Positions 1 through 9,424 are shown, counted from the first letter of the stretch. The stretch is 32,514 bases of DNA from Candidatus Omnitrophota bacterium (GCA_026387435.1 JAPLLS010000113.1:1-32514), one strand, 5' to 3'. The notes: generated by a model not told the origin, from the sequence alone. Numbers and translations are program-made.

Positions 1-2
1 AT

Positions 3-1673
3 ATTCCGGCTATCGTCAAGGAAAGGAACATTGAGGAGATCATCATCGCCATCCCCTCCGCTACTTCGGACCAGAAGCGCGGGATTGTGGATTACTGCAT
101 AAAAAGCGGAGCCAAATACAGGACAGTCCCCAATATGTCAGATCTGATCGATGGCACGGTTAAGGTAAAGGAGCTGCGTGAGGTAAGGCTGGAGGATTTG
201 ATCAACAGAGATGAGACGCTTGTGGATAGGCAAAAAATAGCGGAGTATATAAAAGGCAAATCCGTGCTGATTACCGGCGCCGGCGGCTCCATCGGCTCTG
301 AGCTATGCCGGCAGGTGGCGAGGCTTAATCCCGGCAAATTGATCCTTTTTGAAAAAGCGGAAAATTCTCTCTTCTATATAGATCTGGAGCTGGGCCGGTC
401 TTTTGAAGGGCTCCGGAAGATTACTCTAGTGGGCGATATTTGCGATAAAAATAGAGTAGAGGATGTCTTCTCCGAGCATAAGCCGCATATTGTTTTTCAT
501 GCCGCGGCCCATAAGCATGTGCCGCTGATGGAGGCGAACGGGATGGAGGCGATAAAAAATAACGTATTCGGCACCAAGATATTGGCGGAAGCGGCGGCTA
601 ATTCAGGTGTAGAAAAATTTATTATGCTCTCGACCGATAAAGCGGTAGCGCCGACGAGCCTGATGGGTGTTTCCAAGAAGGTGGCGGAGCTGTATATAGC
701 CAGCCTAGCGGATAAAAGTGCGACCAAATTTATGGCGGTAAGATTTGGCAATGTTTTAGGCAGTGAGGGTAGCGTTGTGCCAGCGTTCAAAAAAATGATC
801 GAAAAGGGCGGGCCGATCACTGTTACCCATCCTGATATTACCAGGTATTTTATGACTATTCCCGAAGCAACGGGACTGGTGATGGAGGCCGGTTATCTGG
901 GGCAAGGTGGCGAGATATTCATTTTAGAGATGGGCAAACAAATAAAGATACTCGATCTTGCTCACGATATGATAAAACTTTCGGGCCTGGTGTTGGATAA
1001 GGATATAAAAATTGTTTTTACTGGCCTAAAGCCGGGTGAAAAGATGTATGAGGCTTTGGTCGCCGAAGATGAGGAGCTGTTAAAGACGCCCCATGAAAAG
1101 ATAATGGTGCTGAAATCAAATAAAGAGAACGAAATAAATATTTTAAGCTGCCTGGAGGCTTTGGAACAAATCGTTGAGCTTGAAGATATCCGCTCGCTCT
1201 CCGAGCAGCTTAAAAAAATTGTGCCGGGTTACAAACCGGCTTCGCAACTTCCAGATAAGGCAATGCTACCGGAAGAACGTAAAATATCAAATAAAAAAAT
1301 CGGTATCCTTATTGCCGATGATGATAAAATCGTGCAGGAAGTCCTTTGCAAATTTTTGGATGGCCGGGGTTATAACGCGCTTCTGGCGTCAAATGGAAAA
1401 GAGGCCTTGAATATCATTGATACCAATGAAGTGCGGCTGGCGTTTGTCGATGTAAGGATGCCTGGTTTTATAGATGGCCTGGGAACCCTCAAACGCATAA
1501 AGAAGACGAATAAAAATATCGATGTAATAATCATGACCGGCTATGGGACTGAAAATGCGCGCAGGAAAAGCAGGGATTTAGGCGCCTACGCTTACCTTGA
1601 GAAACCTTTTGATCTTTTGGACATTAGGAGTAAAGTAGAGGCAGCTTTAAGTAAAGAGGAGTGCCTGATATGA
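3..1673 (+). CDS. Polysaccharide biosynthesis protein, CapD/FlaA1-type NDP-sugar dehydratase/epimerase, fused to a C-terminal response-regulator receiver (REC) domain; 5' partial
   Basis: The reading frame is open from position 3, upstream of the GTG at 87 given in the ORF track. Rossmann motif ITGAGGSIGSELCRQ, then HAAAHKHVPLME and STDKAV typical of CapD/FlaA1. C-terminal IGILIADDDKIVQEVL...AFVDVRMPG...IIMTGYG...LEKPF is a canonical REC domain. Confidence 0.93.
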   Translation: MPAIVKERNIEEIIIAIPSATSDQKRGIVDYCIKSGAKYRTVPNMSDLIDGTVKVKELREVRLEDLINRDETLVDRQKIAEYIKGKSVLITGAGGSIGSELCRQVARLNPGKLILFEKAENSLFYIDLELGRSFEGLRKITLVGDICDKNRVEDVFSEHKPHIVFHAAAHKHVPLMEANGMEAIKNNVFGTKILAEAAANSGVEKFIMLSTDKAVAPTSLMGVSKKVAELYIASLADKSATKFMAVRFGNVLGSEGSVVPAFKKMIEKGGPITVTHPDITRYFMTIPEATGLVMEAGYLGQGGEIFILEMGKQIKILDLAHDMIKLSGLVLDKDIKIVFTGLKPGEKMYEALVAEDEELLKTPHEKIMVLKSNKENEINILSCLEALEQIVELEDIRSLSEQLKKIVPGYKPASQLPDKAMLPEERKISNKKIGILIADDDKIVQEVLCKFLDGRGYNALLASNGKEALNIIDTNEVRLAFVDVRMPGFIDGLGTLKRIKKTNKNIDVIIMTGYGTENARRKSRDLGAYAYLEKPFDLLDIRSKVEAALSKEECLI

Positions 1674-3064
1674 ACCCTATGGATATGCGGCCCGAGGGGG
1701 CCCAGAGGATGATGCTTACGGCGAAGATGCTTTTGAGCATGCATGTGCTGCAGCTTAACATTATGGACCTGAGACCTTTTTTGCAGGCGGAGTTGGAAGA
1801 GAATCCGCTTCTTGAAGAGGAAGATCCGGTATCTGAGGCTACAGATGAGGATGAAAGACGGATTGACGAGGAAATCTCAGGCCTTATTGATGATAGGGGT
1901 GATAATGAGGAGTTGGTTTCAGGGGAAGGAAACGAGCGGTCGTCCATCAGCGAAGAGAAAAAAAGTTATTTTGAGAGCTTAATTACCGAGAAGGAAAGCC
2001 TTTACGAACATCTGCACTGGCAGCTTGAGGTTTTAGCCAAGGATGAAGAGCAGAAGCGAATAGGCGAATTTTTAATCGGGAATCTTGATGATAGTGGATA
2101 TCTTAAAGTGGATCTAAAAGATGCCCCGGGGATATTAAATGCCTCCATAGAAAAAGTCAGGAACACTCTTAATCTTGTAAGAACATTTGATCCTGCAGGG
2201 GTTGCGGGGCGCGACCTGAAGGAATCACTGCTTATTCAGCTGATAAACTTCGGAAAGGGCGATACGCATCTTTACAAAATCGTTTATTGGCATTTAGAAG
2301 ATTTAGAAAAAGGTAATTTTGAAAAAATAGCTCAAGCGCTTGCGATCCCTATAAAAGAAGTAGAATCAGCGAAAAAAAGAATCGCCTATCTAAATCCCAG
2401 GCCGGGAGCTAACTTTGGAAAAGAGGTGGCGGTGCGGATAATCCCCGATGTTTTTATTTATAAAAACAACGGCAGCTACGGCATTGAGATAAACGAAAGA
2501 GATTTGCCCCGGCTCTATTTAAGCTCGGCATATAATATTGCGTTAAAAGATAAAAAAGTTGCCCCGGCTACAAAAGAGTATGTCAGAAAAAAGCTTTTTC
2601 ACGCCAGATGGGTTATTGATGCGGTCAAGCAGAGAAAAAACACCATTAATCGGGTATGCGAATATTTGGTTGACAAACAGAAAGATTTTTTGAACGAGGG
2701 TGACAGCGCGGCAAAGCCGTTAACCCTGAAAGAGGCAGCTAGCGTGCTATTGGTAAGCGAGGCAACGGTAAGCAGGGCAGTTTCCAATAAATACCTGCAG
2801 GCACCTGAGCGTTTGTTTAGCCTGAAAAGTTTTTTTGTGAAAGGAATAAAACAGGATTCGGGAACGGTTTCTACGATGAGCATAAAGCTGAAGATAAAGG
2901 AGTTTATAGAAAGCGAAGATAAGGCGAGACCTTTAAAAGATATTGAGATTCAATCAATCTTGAAGGATCAGGGCATAAACATCTCAAGAAGAACGGTTGC
3001 TAAGTACAGAGATAGCCTGAAATTACCACCCTCCAATATCCGCGAGCGCAAAACAGATAGTTAG
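1670..3064 (+). CDS. rpoN: RNA polymerase sigma-54 factor RpoN
   Basis: N-terminal Q/L-rich region I (LLSMHVLQLNIMDLRPFLQAELEENPLLEEE). C-terminal RpoN box NISRRTVAKYRDSLKLPPSNIR. The ATG at 1670 overlaps the upstream TGA (ATGA); an alternative GTG lies at 1661. Confidence 0.95.
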   Translation: MNPMDMRPEGAQRMMLTAKMLLSMHVLQLNIMDLRPFLQAELEENPLLEEEDPVSEATDEDERRIDEEISGLIDDRGDNEELVSGEGNERSSISEEKKSYFESLITEKESLYEHLHWQLEVLAKDEEQKRIGEFLIGNLDDSGYLKVDLKDAPGILNASIEKVRNTLNLVRTFDPAGVAGRDLKESLLIQLINFGKGDTHLYKIVYWHLEDLEKGNFEKIAQALAIPIKEVESAKKRIAYLNPRPGANFGKEVAVRIIPDVFIYKNNGSYGIEINERDLPRLYLSSAYNIALKDKKVAPATKEYVRKKLFHARWVIDAVKQRKNTINRVCEYLVDKQKDFLNEGDSAAKPLTLKEAASVLLVSEATVSRAVSNKYLQAPERLFSLKSFFVKGIKQDSGTVSTMSIKLKIKEFIESEDKARPLKDIEIQSILKDQGINISRRTVAKYRDSLKLPPSNIRERKTDS

Positions 3065-3277
3065 CGGCAGTGCCCACCAAAATAAGGCGGACATTTCATA
3101 TTACCCTTATTAGCAAATAGTTACGTCATTTGCAGCCAAAAATTTCCGGACAAAACGGACATGGTTCGACGCGCTCACTGTGTTCGCTGCTCACCATCGC
3201 GAGGAAAATAACCTTTCTAAACCCCGAATTTCCTCGATAAACAAACCCGGGAACTCGAGGCTGGGATCAAGGACCTA

Positions 3278-3305
3278 AAAAAATAGGAACCGTCCCCTAT
3301 TTTTT
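3278..3305. repeat. Short perfect hairpin AAAAAATAGG-AACCGTCC-CCTATTTTTT, possible REP/RAYT-type element
   Basis: 10-bp perfect inverted repeat with an 8-nt loop, directly seen. The core ATAGGAACCGTCCCCTAT resembles a short repeat I recall from other bacterial genomes; that recollection is not verified here. Confidence 0.5.
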
Positions 3306-3321
3306 ATGGTAAAATGTCCCT

Positions 3322-4575
3322 ATGAGAATGGAGTCTTTCCTTATCCCAATTTTAGCCGGATTGTTCATCTTTATCCTGATAAAACTTATTTCTATCTTCA
3401 GGGGAAGGCGTCAACCTCTGGATATAGTCTCGGATGTCGCAAATGCCGCTCAACGAAGCCTTTTGCCCAAGGAAGTTGCCGGCCTCGAAGAAAAGATGTG
3501 GTATGAGGAAGAGCTGGCTTTTTTGTTCAAGCTTAATGAGAAGATTTCCCTGGCTTTAGGCAAAAGCACGATCGCCGCGCATCTGGTGGAAGAAGTCCAG
3601 CGTTTCATGAACACTACTACCTGCGTGTTGTTCTTGGTGGACGAGAATACCGGTGATTTAAGGGTTGAAGCCGCCTCCGGAGCCAATGCGAAATCTCTTA
3701 AAGATTTTTTCCTGCTTAAAGGAGAAGGCATAACCGGCAAAGTCCTCTCCAGCAAAGAGCCGTTATTGGTCAATGACCTGAAGAAAAATTCTTACTACGA
3801 ATCGATCAACCAGGAGCAGTATTTGGGCAATGTTTTTGTCAGTGTTCCGTTATTGATCAAAGGCCTGCCTATTGGAGCTTTAAACGTCGCCGCTAAAAAA
3901 ACAGCAGCCCTTTTTACCAGCAGGGACGAGGAACTTTTGCTTAACGTTGCCAGGATGGGGGCGGTCGCTTTTCAGAATTCCCGGCTGCAAGAGCAGATCC
4001 AGGCTGATTACCTCAAGACGATGACCACCCTGGCAGTGATCCTGGACGCGCGCGACCCGTACACCAAAAGGCACTCCGAGAATGTCACCCGTTATTCCGT
4101 GGCCATCGCCAAAGAAATGGGTTTTAGTCCGGCTGAGGTGGAAATGATCAGGCGCGCCGGGCTGCTGCATGATATCGGCAAGATCGGGATCAGGGACGAT
4201 GTCCTTTTAAAGCCCGGCAAGCTTACGCCCGAAGAATTCGAACAGATCAAGGTCCATCCGGTAAAGGGCCAGGAAATAGTCAGCTCATTGCCTTTTTTAA
4301 AGGGAGTGGCGGGCCTGGTCCGGCACCATCATGAGCGCTATGACGGCAAGGGGTATCCCGACGGAAAATCCGGCGAGGATATCGAGCTGGGTTCGAGGAT
4401 CATGGCGGTCTCGGACAGTTTTGACGCCATGACTACCGACCGGCCGTATCGTAAAAGATTACTTTTTAAAGAAGCGGTCGCCGAACTTATCCGCTGTAAG
4501 GCAAGCCAATTCGATCCCAAAGTTGTAGATAATTTCATTGCCATCCTGGAAAACAATCCTAAGATCGCGGAATAA
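3322..4575 (+). CDS. GAF domain plus HD-GYP domain protein (putative cyclic-di-GMP phosphodiesterase) with N-terminal TM segment
   Basis: N-terminal hydrophobic helix, central GAF-like region (FMNTTTCVLFLVDENTGDLRVEAASG), HD-GYP motifs LLHDIGKIGI, HHHERYDGKGYPDG and DSFDAMTTDRPYR. Confidence 0.92.
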   Translation: MRMESFLIPILAGLFIFILIKLISIFRGRRQPLDIVSDVANAAQRSLLPKEVAGLEEKMWYEEELAFLFKLNEKISLALGKSTIAAHLVEEVQRFMNTTTCVLFLVDENTGDLRVEAASGANAKSLKDFFLLKGEGITGKVLSSKEPLLVNDLKKNSYYESINQEQYLGNVFVSVPLLIKGLPIGALNVAAKKTAALFTSRDEELLLNVARMGAVAFQNSRLQEQIQADYLKTMTTLAVILDARDPYTKRHSENVTRYSVAIAKEMGFSPAEVEMIRRAGLLHDIGKIGIRDDVLLKPGKLTPEEFEQIKVHPVKGQEIVSSLPFLKGVAGLVRHHHERYDGKGYPDGKSGEDIELGSRIMAVSDSFDAMTTDRPYRKRLLFKEAVAELIRCKASQFDPKVVDNFIAILENNPKIAE

Positions 4576-4615
4576 TCAAGAATCGAAAAAAATGCCGTAA
4601 AAAATGGAGGTTCAT

Positions 4616-4738
4616 ATGGCGGTTAAAAATGTCGGGGAAAAATACAGATGCAGCGTTTGCGGGAATGAAGTCACGGTGACTAAAGTCGGCGGAGGCACGT
4701 TGGTCTGCTGCGACAAAGAAATGGTAAAGCTGGAATAA
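4616..4738 (+). CDS. Desulforedoxin-like small iron-binding protein (40 aa)
   Basis: Manual translation: MAVKNVGEKYRCSVCGNEVTVTKVGGGTLVCCDKEMVKLE*. CxxC and CC spacing as in desulforedoxin; RBS GGAGG upstream at 4606-4610; directly upstream of rubrerythrin. Below the length cutoff of the ORF track. Confidence 0.85.
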   Translation: MAVKNVGEKYRCSVCGNEVTVTKVGGGTLVCCDKEMVKLE

Positions 4739-4758
4739 CCAAAGAAAGGACGATCAAA

Positions 4759-5337
4759 ATGGGAAAATCACTTAAGGGCGCTAAAACCGAACAGAATTTG
4801 CTTAAGGCTTTTGCCGGAGAATCGCAGGCCAGGAACCGCTATACTTATTTTGCCAGCGCCGCCCGTAAAGAAGGATTGGAGCAGATCGCCAATATTTTCA
4901 TGGAGACCGCGGAGAACGAGAAGGAGCATGCCAAGGTATTCTTCAAGTATCTGGAAGGCGGGGATGTGGAAATAACCGCCACTTATCCCGCGGGGATAAT
5001 CAAGGATAGCAAATCCAATCTTGAAGAAGCTGCAGCCGGCGAGAATATGGAATGGACGACCTTGTATGCCGATTTCGCCAAGATCGCCAAGAACGAGGGG
5101 TTTAGCGACGTGGCCAGGTCTTTTGAACAGATCGCCAAAGTTGAGAAGTTTCACGAGTCGCGTTACCGCAGGCTTATCAATAACATCGTTAATTCCGAAG
5201 TGTTCAAGAAGAAAGCTTCGGTCAAGTGGCACTGTATCAACTGCGGATACGTCTATGAAGGGGCGGAAGCTCCCAAAGAATGCCCGGCCTGCAGGCATCC
5301 TCAGGCGTTCTATGAGGTTTTAGCGGAGAATTTCTAA
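4759..5337 (+). CDS. Rubrerythrin
   Basis: Ferritin-like diiron domain (AFAGESQARNRYTYFA, ENEKEHAKVFF, EKFHESRYRRL) plus C-terminal rubredoxin-like CINCGYVYEG...CPACRHPQAFYEV. Confidence 0.95.
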   Translation: MGKSLKGAKTEQNLLKAFAGESQARNRYTYFASAARKEGLEQIANIFMETAENEKEHAKVFFKYLEGGDVEITATYPAGIIKDSKSNLEEAAAGENMEWTTLYADFAKIAKNEGFSDVARSFEQIAKVEKFHESRYRRLINNIVNSEVFKKKASVKWHCINCGYVYEGAEAPKECPACRHPQAFYEVLAENF

Positions 5338-5720
5338 AGATACGCGGAAATCTTGGTCAGGATTTTGCGCTCGGCTTCTTTGGTTCCGGTAGCGCCTACG
5401 CGGATTTCGATGCGGCAGGCAGCTGAAGTCGTGGATTTAATATCGATCCAGATGGTTTTGCCGTCAGTATACCGGCTCATGATCTGGGTCACTTCGCTGG
5501 TGGTGGTTTCTTTGTTGATCGGAAGCTTCAGTCCTTCTAGGGCATTGTGAGTTGCCCGGATCGCCCGGTCAGAGGGAACGTTGAATTCCTGGACTAGTTT
5601 TCCCGAAAGCCAGGCCGCGGTTCCGGCTCCGCCAACAGCTCCGGCTAAAAGAACTACACAGCCGCACAGGGATAAAGATAATCCGATCAGGGTAATGAAA
5701 ACAACGAATCTTTTATTCAT
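5334..5720 (-). CDS. DUF3568-like lipoprotein
   Basis: Lipobox-like signal (LSLSLCGCVVLLAG), VPSDRAIRATHNALEGLKLPI and short beta-rich body resembling DUF3568 proteins. Confidence 0.75.
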   Translation of the reverse strand: MNKRFVVFITLIGLSLSLCGCVVLLAGAVGGAGTAAWLSGKLVQEFNVPSDRAIRATHNALEGLKLPINKETTTSEVTQIMSRYTDGKTIWIDIKSTTSAACRIEIRVGATGTKEAERKILTKISAYL

Positions 5721-5789
5721 TTCTAGCCTCCTTGTATGAATTTATTTTACTCTAAAGCGGATAATTTGCAACAATAAAAGAGGAAAGTC

Positions 5790-6614
5790 TTGAGTTTATT
5801 TACCGTTGATAAAGCAAAATGCAGGAAGGACGGTTTCTGCGCCGCGGAGTGCCCGGTGCAGATTATCCGGATAGAGGCATCTTCTAAACTTCCGGTTTTA
5901 ATCGAGGGAGGCGAAGAGCGCTGTATCAATTGCGGCCACTGCGTGGCAGTCTGCCCGCACCAGGCGTTCCGTTTGTCGTCCATGGCTCTGGAAGATTGTC
6001 CGGAGCTGCCGCAGGGCTGGGAGCTTGCTCCGGAACAGGTCAGCCAATTGCTAAAAGCCCGCAGATCGATCCGGGTTTATAAAGAAGACCCGGTCAGCGA
6101 AGAAATTTTTTTGAAAGTCCTGGACGCCGCGCGTTACGCGCCTTCGGGGATGAACCGCCAGCCGCTGCGCTGGCTGATCATCCGCGAGCCGCAAAAAGTG
6201 CAGGAGCTGGCCAGGCTTACCATCGACTGGATGCGCGCTTTAATTAAAGATAATTCACCTTTGGCCCAGTCTTTACGGGCGGAAAACCTGGTGCTGGCCT
6301 GGGATAAGGGCCAGGATCTGATTTGCCGCAGGGCTCCGCATTTGGTCGTCCCTTACGGATTAAAAGAGGATTTTACCGCCTTGGGCGCTGCAACCATCGC
6401 TCTTACTTACCTGGAATTAGCGGCCTTGCCTTTTGAACTGGGGACTTGCTGGGCAGGATACGCCAATATGGCGCTGAACAAGTATCCTTTGGCCCGGGAA
6501 TTTACCGGGATTTCCAAACGCTGCGATTTTTTAGGGGCGATGATGATCGGATATCCCAAATTAAAATATTACCGGTTCCCGCTGCGCAATGTTCCCCAGA
6601 TCAAGTGGATCTAG
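5790..6614 (+). CDS. Nitroreductase family protein with N-terminal 2x[4Fe-4S] ferredoxin domain
   Basis: CRKDGFCAAECP and CINCGHCVAVCP cluster motifs followed by nitroreductase fold (ARRSIRVYKEDPV...ARYAPSGMNRQPLRWLII). Confidence 0.92.
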   Translation: MSLFTVDKAKCRKDGFCAAECPVQIIRIEASSKLPVLIEGGEERCINCGHCVAVCPHQAFRLSSMALEDCPELPQGWELAPEQVSQLLKARRSIRVYKEDPVSEEIFLKVLDAARYAPSGMNRQPLRWLIIREPQKVQELARLTIDWMRALIKDNSPLAQSLRAENLVLAWDKGQDLICRRAPHLVVPYGLKEDFTALGAATIALTYLELAALPFELGTCWAGYANMALNKYPLAREFTGISKRCDFLGAMMIGYPKLKYYRFPLRNVPQIKWI

Positions 6615-6626
6615 AGAAAGGATAGT

Positions 6627-6983
6627 ATGAAACGTTTTGTCCTGTATTTGTTCAGATGGCAGTTAAGCACGCCGATCTTGTGGCTGGTGGTCAAGCAGTT
6701 AGGAGCGGGGGTGTGGCCGACGGTCCTGGCTAATCTTATCGGCGGGGCGATATTTTTCTGGGTAGACAAATTCATCTTTACTTCCCAGGCCATCGAAGTC
6801 TGGCACGTCAAGGAAGGAAAATGCGATAAGTGTTTTGCCTCTTCGCATTTGTGGAGGCTGGTCAAGACCGCCGGCTATGATAAGTCGGATGCCAAACCGG
6901 TATTTTTATGTTTGAAATGCTCCAAGGAAAAGACCGATGAGTTAAGGGCTCAAGGCATCCCGGTCCGCGGCAAAAGCAGGTGA
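6627..6983 (+). CDS. Hypothetical small membrane protein with C-terminal zinc-ribbon-like CxxC pair
   Basis: Two hydrophobic N-terminal segments, then CDKC and CLKC; good RBS; a short GtrA-like topology is possible but not established. Confidence 0.65.
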   Translation: MKRFVLYLFRWQLSTPILWLVVKQLGAGVWPTVLANLIGGAIFFWVDKFIFTSQAIEVWHVKEGKCDKCFASSHLWRLVKTAGYDKSDAKPVFLCLKCSKEKTDELRAQGIPVRGKSR

Positions 6984-7071
6984 ATTTCCGGCTTTTCTAT
7001 TTCCTTGCAAAAAAAAAGTAATTAAAGTATAATCTCTTTTTAAGAGTTAGAAATAAACAGGAGGGTTTTGT

Positions 7072-9081
7072 TTGAATAATAACAAGCAACTTGAGGAATT
7101 TCTGTCTTTAGTCAAGGTCGAAAATTTCGAGGAGCGTTACAAAGAGGATATTTCCGAAGGCCTTTATTTCGGCTTGCCCCTTCAGCCGATAATCGAAGCC
7201 GAGAAGCGGCTAATATCTTCGCAAGACCGCAATATCGCCTATTTCTCCATGGAATACGGCCTGGCAACGAGTTTTTACAATCTTTTTTCTTCATCTCATC
7301 CGATAAGCGAAAGCAATAAAAGCCAGGACCACGAAGTCTGCTCCAATTATACCCTCGCCGATTATTTTTTCACCATCAATACCAACTCTATCGTCGATCT
7401 GCCGATCTACAGCGGAGGACTGGGAGTGCTCGCCGGTGACACGGTCAAGACCATGGCCGACTATAAGCTGCCCGCGGTTTGTTTCGGGGTACTCTGGAAC
7501 AGCGGTTATTTCCGGCAAAGGCTGTGGTTCAAATACGGGCAGTTCCCCGAAGCCATGCCCTGGGATTTAAAGTCTTACCCCGGGCTGATCCCGTTAAAAA
7601 ATAGAGTTAAGATTTCTTTGAAATCGGAAGATATTTATTTGCGGTTGTGGAAGTATTATGTTTACAGCTACGATAAAAGCTACGCTGTGCCTTTGATCCT
7701 CCTGGATTCCAATTTGGAAGAAAATGGCGAGAAGAACCGCCACCTCACCGACCAGCTTTACCGCAGCGAATCCGGATGGATCAAGATCATGCAGCGTTTG
7801 ATCCTGGGGATGGGCGGGGTTTCCGCTTTAAGAGAACTGGATTATAAGATCGATCTGCATCATTTGAATGAGGGGCATGCTGTTTTCGCTTACGTGGAAA
7901 AAGCCAGGGGGTTGTCTCCCGAGCAGAGGGAAGAGCTTAAGAAACATTTTGCCTATACCTGCCATACTCCGGTGGATGCCGGACATGACCGGTTCTCGGT
8001 GCAGGAGCTCTATTCTATCCTCAACCCCGAAGATTTCGAGCTGGTCGACGCTAACGGCAAGGATAAGGGGAATCTGGTCAATTTGACTTTACTGGCCATG
8101 AACGTATCCGGCCATATCAACGCGGTTTCCAAAGCTCACCAGAAGGTCATGCATCTGCAATTCCCCAAATACATGGAGCGGATCCAGTTCGTGACTAACG
8201 GCGTGCACCACCACACCTGGACTTCCGAGCGTTTTAAAGCTATAAGCGAAAAGTTCAAGCCGGTTTTCGGGGATATCAAAGCTAATCCTATGGCCCTGAT
8301 CAAGGCGCAGCAGTTGTCGACCAATCCGGAGTTCCGTCAGGCGGTGTGGAAAGCTCATCAGGAAAATAAATCGGAGTTCTGCAATTTCCTGGAAAAATGG
8401 AAATTAGATAAAGACGCATTCACGGTTTGCTGGGCCCGGAGGATCGCCGCCTACAAGCGGCCGAGCCTGATCCTGCAGGATATTGAAAGATTGGTTGATG
8501 TGGCCAAGCGCTGCGGCCCGATCCAGGTGATCTTCGCAGGCAAGGCCCATCCCAAAGACAATCTTGGATTTACCTATATTAACCAGATCCTGGAAAAAGT
8601 CGACGGGATGACCGGGGTTTATGATTATCTTAAGATTATCCTGCTGGAGAATTATGATATTACCTTGGCCAAGACTTTGGTTTCCAGCGTGGATGTCTGG
8701 TTGAATAACCCGCTCCCGCCGTTTGAGGCTTCCGGCACCAGCGGAATGAAGGCTATTTTGAACGCGGTAGTGCAGATGAGCACGGTTGACGGCTGGGTGG
8801 CCGAGGCTCAGGATATGGAGATCGGCAAATTCTTCGGTTACCGCAGCAAAGAGGATGAGCTCGGCCACGAGCTGAATTTGCGGCTGAAAGAGGATTCTGA
8901 CGAGCTTTATTCGGGTTTGGAAGAGTTGGTTACTTTGTATTATAAAACCAATAATAAGGGGACGGTGGACTTGAATTCGAAATGGATCGATATGATGATC
9001 AACTGTATTGCCTGCGGGTCCCGGTTTAATACTTACCGGATGCTTGACCAGTACAAGAGTCAGATCTGGGGGATTGCCTGA
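7072..9081 (+). CDS. Alpha-glucan (glycogen/maltodextrin) phosphorylase, GT35 family
   Basis: IAYFSMEYGL, YSGGLGVLAGDTVKTMADY, LNEGHAVFAYVE, RIAAYKRPSLI, NNPLPPFEASGTSGMKAILNAV. TTG start with an AGGAGGG RBS upstream. Confidence 0.93.
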   Translation: MNNNKQLEEFLSLVKVENFEERYKEDISEGLYFGLPLQPIIEAEKRLISSQDRNIAYFSMEYGLATSFYNLFSSSHPISESNKSQDHEVCSNYTLADYFFTINTNSIVDLPIYSGGLGVLAGDTVKTMADYKLPAVCFGVLWNSGYFRQRLWFKYGQFPEAMPWDLKSYPGLIPLKNRVKISLKSEDIYLRLWKYYVYSYDKSYAVPLILLDSNLEENGEKNRHLTDQLYRSESGWIKIMQRLILGMGGVSALRELDYKIDLHHLNEGHAVFAYVEKARGLSPEQREELKKHFAYTCHTPVDAGHDRFSVQELYSILNPEDFELVDANGKDKGNLVNLTLLAMNVSGHINAVSKAHQKVMHLQFPKYMERIQFVTNGVHHHTWTSERFKAISEKFKPVFGDIKANPMALIKAQQLSTNPEFRQAVWKAHQENKSEFCNFLEKWKLDKDAFTVCWARRIAAYKRPSLILQDIERLVDVAKRCGPIQVIFAGKAHPKDNLGFTYINQILEKVDGMTGVYDYLKIILLENYDITLAKTLVSSVDVWLNNPLPPFEASGTSGMKAILNAVVQMSTVDGWVAEAQDMEIGKFFGYRSKEDELGHELNLRLKEDSDELYSGLEELVTLYYKTNNKGTVDLNSKWIDMMINCIACGSRFNTYRMLDQYKSQIWGIA

Positions 9082-9082
9082 A

Positions 9083-9424
9083 ATGAGAAAATTCATTCTT
9101 TTATTATTGGTGTCTTTGGTTGTTTTCATAGCGACAATGGCCGTGGCTCAAGAGTTGAATTCTTCTGTTTTTGAAGCAAGCGGTGTAGTAAAATCAGTCA
9201 GCCCTGTTGAAATCAGGGTCTCCAGGAAATACGCTCCGGGCCACTACTTTCTGTATATTTTCAAAATAAACGATAAGACCAGGATCATCGGCCTCGTTCA
9301 AAAGGGGGCATTTGTCCGCGTGAAATATTCCCGGAAAAGAATAGTCAAAGGATTTATCTTTACTGCCCAAGAGATCGAGGTTTTTAATCCTGCGAACCCC
9401 TATTATTATCAAAAAACATATTAA
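9083..9424 (+). CDS. Hypothetical secreted protein
   Basis: Signal peptide MRKFILLLLVSLVVFIATMAVAQ. The ATG at 9083 is a better start than the track start at 9008, which lies inside the phosphorylase gene. Confidence 0.7.
   Translation: MRKFILLLLVSLVVFIATMAVAQELNSSVFEASGVVKSVSPVEIRVSRKYAPGHYFLYIFKINDKTRIIGLVQKGAFVRVKYSRKRIVKGFIFTAQEIEVFNPANPYYYQKTY

Noticed and set aside
3306-3506. 66-aa ORF overlapping the start of the GAF-HD-GYP gene
   Set aside because: Alternative frame of a better supported gene; no recognisable domain.
4768-5298. 176-aa antisense ORF opposite rubrerythrin
   Set aside because: Shadow ORF; the sense strand has unambiguous rubrerythrin motifs.
8404-9129. 241-aa antisense ORF opposite the phosphorylase gene
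   Set aside because: Shadow ORF of a strongly conserved GT35 coding region.
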